Below are positions 6,001 through 8,185 of a stretch of 8,185 nucleotides of DNA, piece after piece. The position numbers and the translations under genes were made by a program. Within the stretch, counting starts at the first letter, position 1. Each line of letters opens with the position of its first letter. The DNA comes from Oscillospiraceae bacterium (lineage in GTDB: Bacteria; Bacillota; Clostridia; Oscillospirales; Oscillospiraceae): contig JAFSFK010000182.1 of the NCBI GenBank assembly GCA_017435245.1, positions 1 through 8,185 on the forward strand, read 5' to 3'. The notes beneath the pieces were generated by a model. That model saw nothing but the letters and a program-made list of their open reading frames with translations, searched no databases and was not told where the DNA came from.

Positions 6001-8185
6001 TGGATGTTTCCGGCGGTACTTATTCCAAGGGCTTCAGTGTTAACGGTGTGACGGTTCTGGATGCTTTGGCAGAAGGCCATATGCCTGTGGATGCTTCCGG
6101 AACGGTGATCGTGCCGACAGAAGCTATGACCTCCACCGGCACGGCTTCTGTGACGGTGCAAAAGGTGTACTACGGTTATACTTCCTGCGCAGATGATGCC
6201 CAGAAATGTTATACCACCGATCCTAATGCAAGCGACTCTAAACCGGCACATAACTATGAGAATCAGATCTGTACCGTGTGCGGTCGGTCTGAAAACGGAG
6301 AAGTCCAAACCCACTCTCACGAATGTGAGCATTGTGAGGGAGCAAACTGGTTGCCATGGAATGGCGATGTTCAGAAACTATATAATGGCGGTCATTTCTA
6401 CCTGACAAATGAAACCACTATGAGCGCATGTATGGATGTACAAAGCTTGGTGAATAAGGCTGTTGATGTGACGATTTGCTTAAACGGTCAGACGCTGAAG
6501 GGACCTGCAAGTGCCCGTATGTTCCGGTTGTCCGGAGGCGCAAAGGTCACTATCGTAGACTGTACTGCGGCCACTGTTGCAGGTAGCTATACTGCCGGTT
6601 CCATCAAGCCCCAGTTCCATAACATCAAGGGCGTTGTGGCAGGTATCTATTCCGATGTCAGCGGTGAGCCACAGTCTGGATTTACCCTGTATGACGGTAT
6701 CGTTGACGGCGGTGGAAACAACAACACATCTGCGGTCACCTCTACCAATGTTGGTGGCGGCCTGTTGGATATGAATAGCAATAGCAAGATCGATCTGTAT
6801 GGCGGCGTGCTGAAGAATTATACCAGTTACTACGGCGGTGCCATTTATATTGGCAGCGGTACGTTGACTATTGACGGCGGAACGATTAAAGATTGCAATG
6901 CTACCCGTGGCAGAGCAATTATGATCAGAAATTCCGGTAAGGCCGTACTGGAAAGCGGCCAGATCCTTGGTGGAGCATCCAGCCATGGTTTGATTGTTTT
7001 GCAGAACGGTGGTACTTTGACAGTCAATGGCGGCAAGATCGGCGATACCGAAGGTAACAATGGCCACGGTATCCATATCAACGGTGCGAACTCCTCCGTC
7101 ACAATGAACGGTGGTGAAATTTCCGGCAATGCCAACTACGGCGTTTGGATCGACGGCGGCACTCTCCATATGAGTGGCGGTAAAATCCACGGCAATATGC
7201 ACGGTGTCGTGATAAGCAGCGGTACCTTTAATATGACCGGCGGCGAGATCACAGGAAATACCACCGTCAGTGAGGGTGCGGGTGTTCGCATCAATGGTGG
7301 CACATGCAATATGTCTGGTGGTAAAATCTACGGTAACTCCAGCACCGACAGTTCTTCCGGTACCGGCGGTGTCCGGGTGTCTGGTACATTCAATATGACC
7401 GGCGGCGAGATTTACGGCAATAGTGCACCTGCTTCTGCTTCCAGCCAGATCCAAACTGCCGATGAAGCGGCACAGATCAGCATTTCTGGTGCTGCGAAGG
7501 TTACTGCCGGGACAGCAAGTAAAAATGCAGTCAATGCGTTTAAGGGCATTGTTACCGTTTCCGGCGGTAATGTATCTGGCTCTGTTACTACAGGCTCCGG
7601 TGGCGCACTTTCAATTACCGGCGGTGTGTTTGATACGGATGTGACGACCTATGTTGCTGACGGTTATCAGCAGTATCTCAGCGGAGAGGTTGGTACTATT
7701 TGCACGGAACATACCTATCAAAACGGTACATGTATCCGTTGTGGTGCTGAGGAACCCGTTGCTAAGTTCGACTTTGCCGGTTCTACCATGACCCTGGGCA
7801 ACGAGCTGGTTCTGAACTTCGTTTACAACAAGGCTCTGCTCACTGGTACCGATAACTACGCAAAGGTCACCATCGCTCGTGAGGGCGGCGACTACACCTA
7901 TGAGATTCCTCAGGGTGAGTGGACTGCATTCAATGCATCCTTGAACCAGATCCCTGTCAAGGTATTTGCCAAGGAAATGACCGACGAAGTTACCGTGGTC
8001 ATCTGCAACGCAGCCGGACAGGAAGTATCCAACCCCCGTACCGGTTCTGTGGTTGCCTACTGCAATAATCTGTTCGAAAAGAGCACTGTGCAGAAGGACA
8101 AGGCCATGGCAGTGGATATGCTGAACTATGGTGCGGCAGCTCAGATCCAGTTCAATTACAGAGAGGAAACTCTGGCAAATGCAGG
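2937..8185 (+). CDS. Giant secreted CE2-like esterase with two beta-helix regions (3' end missing)
   Basis: The frame is open for 1749 codons to the window edge with no stop. Order of parts: signal peptide (1-25); CE2-like beta-sandwich plus SGNH esterase (about 56-366); first beta-helix (about 378-976); Ser/Thr/Pro linker (about 977-990); a beta-rich segment with SGGTYSKGF (about 990-1090); knuckle HNYENQICTVCG (1105-1116) and a Cys/His pair region (H1126, H1128, C1130, C1133); second beta-helix (about 1150-1585); knuckle HTYQNGTCIRCG (1592-1603); C-terminal module (from 1608). The product is exported and probably surface-attached, but any anchor (LPXTG, SLH, dockerin) would lie beyond the window. 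CE2 enzymes remove acetyl groups from xylan or mannan-type polysaccharides; that activity is inferred here. The gene has its own promoter and no visible functional link to uvrB. The domain calls are firmest for the esterase; the remainder is recognised by repeat pattern only. Confidence 0.93.
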   Translation, partial: MKVRILCTILVLALCCSLFAVCAYATEASMEYNLSELLEQGKIKPLGRTQTGGNGILGDWSGSGFEMNVSGNGGSLSVGIETSYACTWAVLVDGEQVFWERIPTGTNTISVDVPAGNHKITVIKESEISSIETDYCDLTTLSFGGNIESAPPSKDLLIEFVGDSYTCGHGTLGAYQPAKIWTVYDHSFMHAYPWYVAKELNADYSLAARGGIGLFTGVSTQQGTTNKTTIADIYSYTSGFRKSEGQYDFARQPDVIFIGIGANDGISTTDSATNIDAWKAKLETFVDQIRAKNPDAAIVMWNHRAVKFRAITQIVEERKETDPNLYAFSFSHQGNGSAALYTQFAGHPSAADSESLGKAIAKFLINSGIVPQKEETAHYNDLVYYACENGSDSNDGKTIGTAKNTLYGALTQAKQDNPEFAGDARVVVYVDGVIRNKSTSTQAFADADGTLKTASGKNVPVLVTTYNYSGTKAVVDTAHNPTNAASGIVYFCNDVTMKDITFQATTNEVNGCHDYQIFTGYNQVTFDNVTFAKAGAAPTAHEDYDWQISATQIVGTVELPSGQFTSSVTFKNGDYTDIDVAAVRTNKLYNGTVTSCPGVDAKIIVGKGAQLGTVYNRYGTLSVGSSCVEVHGGSIEQYYGTSDGASGSKKTFAGDINFVMTSGSVEGASFNSAGSYVVINGDINNTVSGGTITIRPTVNYDGIFLAGRNEVTVNNVNNTISGGGLYIQCDTASLDACYYFGGSRNANVKGNVTNKISGGSFIPMNGAYATKSGFYFGQYSGTIAGTLCNEISAGTFDLGANANSVTYMGARNPNSPIGKIVNVFGQKGSDQGPVFYGTNLRLAGGWSQVGVTKAASAEPKASECSDTVVLSNTFYGGLFERFICGSCASATRTDSGYYSFIKGSIENNIYGGQFWSTFMCAGYDAVYGKVTTNIYDGCIGEIFGAGVSAKVYDGVELNIYGLKDNGPVRSTLATINAGSSKSTVPAPQTPGRASVKLTITPEETTTFHTPLRISGAEGKVEVDVSGGTYSKGFSVNGVTVLDALAEGHMPVDASGTVIVPTEAMTSTGTASVTVQKVYYGYTSCADDAQKCYTTDPNASDSKPAHNYENQICTVCGRSENGEVQTHSHECEHCEGANWLPWNGDVQKLYNGGHFYLTNETTMSACMDVQSLVNKAVDVTICLNGQTLKGPASARMFRLSGGAKVTIVDCTAATVAGSYTAGSIKPQFHNIKGVVAGIYSDVSGEPQSGFTLYDGIVDGGGNNNTSAVTSTNVGGGLLDMNSNSKIDLYGGVLKNYTSYYGGAIYIGSGTLTIDGGTIKDCNATRGRAIMIRNSGKAVLESGQILGGASSHGLIVLQNGGTLTVNGGKIGDTEGNNGHGIHINGANSSVTMNGGEISGNANYGVWIDGGTLHMSGGKIHGNMHGVVISSGTFNMTGGEITGNTTVSEGAGVRINGGTCNMSGGKIYGNSSTDSSSGTGGVRVSGTFNMTGGEIYGNSAPASASSQIQTADEAAQISISGAAKVTAGTASKNAVNAFKGIVTVSGGNVSGSVTTGSGGALSITGGVFDTDVTTYVADGYQQYLSGEVGTICTEHTYQNGTCIRCGAEEPVAKFDFAGSTMTLGNELVLNFVYNKALLTGTDNYAKVTIAREGGDYTYEIPQGEWTAFNASLNQIPVKVFAKEMTDEVTVVICNAAGQEVSNPRTGSVVAYCNNLFEKSTVQKDKAMAVDMLNYGAAAQIQFNYREETLANA
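3102..4034 (+). other. Carbohydrate esterase family 2-like module (jelly roll plus SGNH hydrolase)
   Basis: Residues 59-145 begin with DWSGSGFEMNVSG and include VLVDGEQVFW and VPAGNHKITVIKES. This is the pattern of the N-terminal beta-sandwich of CE2 esterases. The hydrolase part begins with IEFVGDSYTCGHG (GDS at 162-164, nucleophile S164), close to the CE2 block 'FIGDSITCGYG'. AARGGIG (about 207-213) fits block II, GIGANDG (259-265, N263) fits block III for the oxyanion hole, and GHPS (346-349, H347) carries the catalytic histidine. The usual acidic partner just before the histidine (D-x-H or D-x-x-H) is absent: the residues are Q-F-A-G-H. Some CE2 enzymes are known to work as Ser-His dyads, so activity remains plausible. 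A general GDSL/SGNH esterase is the alternative. Confidence 0.82.
4068..5864 (+). other. First parallel beta-helix region of the large protein
   Basis: Residues 378-976. It opens with YYACENGSDSNDGKT and a TLYGALTQA helix, an N-terminal cap pattern common to pectate-lyase-like beta-helix proteins (YVSxxGxDxNDG then a short helix). Short beta-strands with Gly/Asn turns follow, such as NDVTMKDITFQ and NQVTFDNVTF. No polysaccharide lyase catalytic set could be assigned. A binding or scaffold role is inference. Confidence 0.65.
4986..5321 (+). repeat. N-x-[IV]-S-[GA]-G repeats, about 35 residues apart
   Basis: Four imperfect protein repeats start with NTVSGG (residue 685), NTISGG (718), NKISGG (754) and NEISAG (789), spaced 33, 36 and 35 residues. 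Each is preceded by a strand such as GDIN or GNVTN and followed by a T/S/F-rich strand. Later relatives NIYGGQF (908), NIYDGCI (933) and NIYGLKD (958) are 25 residues apart. They are coils of a beta-helix with divergent DNA, so not a recent tandem duplication. Confidence 0.7.
6861..7427 (+). repeat. M-x-G-G-[EK]-I-x-G-N beta-helix coils
   Basis: Residues 1309-1497 hold about eight coils: LTIDGGTIKDC, AVLESGQILGG, LTVNGGKIGDT, then MNGGEISGN, MSGGKIHGN, MTGGEITGN, MSGGKIYGN and MTGGEIYGN. The last five methionine codons are at 7104, 7170, 7233, 7311 and 7395, that is 22, 21, 26 and 28 residues apart. A Gly-Gly turn followed by an Ile strand and an Asn ladder is typical of right-handed beta-helices. 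AATATGACCGGCGGCGAGAT is identical at 7230-7249 and 7392-7411. Confidence 0.8.
7758..8185 (+). other. C-terminal module of the large protein (incomplete)
   Basis: From residue 1608 the Gly/Asn repeats stop and a different, charged beta-rich sequence begins (KFDFAGSTMTLGNELVLNF). It runs through YTYEIPQGEW and VKVFAKEMTDEVTVVIC to a helical stretch DKAMAVDMLNYGAAAQ (1721-1736). I recognise the 'DMLNYGAAAQ' style from C-terminal regions of large Clostridia secreted proteins but know no assigned function. The window ends inside it. A role in attachment or assembly is a guess. Confidence 0.5.

Noticed and set aside
5295..6332. 345-codon minus-strand open frame opposite the large secreted-protein gene
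   Set aside because: The plus frame is open throughout and encodes a coherent repeat protein. The minus product is His/Cys/Arg-rich and low in recognisable features, as expected from reversing Gly/Thr/Val codons.
6861..7427. CRISPR-like or noncoding tandem repeat
   Set aside because: Repeat units vary in length in multiples of three and conserve amino acids rather than bases, so this is a coding beta-helix repeat.
6480..7454. 324-codon minus-strand open frame rich in Ala, Thr and Ile
   Set aside because: Its apparent repeats mirror the GGC/ACC-rich beta-helix coils on the plus strand. There is no independent promoter or ribosome binding site.

Overview
The window looks like a chromosomal segment of a Gram-positive anaerobe of the class Clostridia. 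A gut or rumen member of the Oscillospirales is my best guess. The reasons are the near-balanced base composition, strong AAGGAGG-type ribosome binding sites, an RnfB-type iron-sulfur module, and a very large secreted protein. That protein carries H-x-Y-x-N-x-x-C-x-x-C-G knuckles, Gly-rich beta-helix coils and a 'DMLNYGAAAQ' C-terminal segment, a style I associate with Clostridia surface proteins. The lineage is inferred from sequence character alone. All supported genes are on the + strand.

Bases 1-316 hold the 3' end of an oligopeptide/dipeptide ABC transporter ATPase. It is followed at once by a 126-residue membrane-anchored protein (318-698) with the four-cysteine iron-sulfur motif of RnfB but no ferredoxin domain. 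The two genes abut or overlap, so they probably share a transcript, which ends at a hairpin at 713-746.

An extended -10 promoter (769-777) and a perfect Shine-Dalgarno (789-795) precede uvrB (803-2767). This is a complete 654-residue nucleotide excision repair helicase with all its motifs. It stands alone: a strong palindromic terminator (2770-2804) closes it, and uvrA does not follow.

From 2937 to the window end, one reading frame stays open for 1749 codons without a stop, so the gene is cut by the window edge. It encodes a signal peptide, a carbohydrate esterase family 2-like module (beta-sandwich plus SGNH hydrolase) and a first parallel beta-helix with repeats of about 35 residues. A Cys/His knuckle, a second beta-helix with 21-28-residue coils, a second knuckle and the start of a C-terminal module follow. 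It has its own consensus-like promoter (TTGACA, 18 bp, TATTAT). The most likely role is a secreted or surface-displayed deacetylase acting on plant or host polysaccharide, with beta-helices for binding or spacing. No RNA genes, CRISPR arrays or mobile elements were seen. The long minus-strand frames opposite uvrB and the large gene are shadows.
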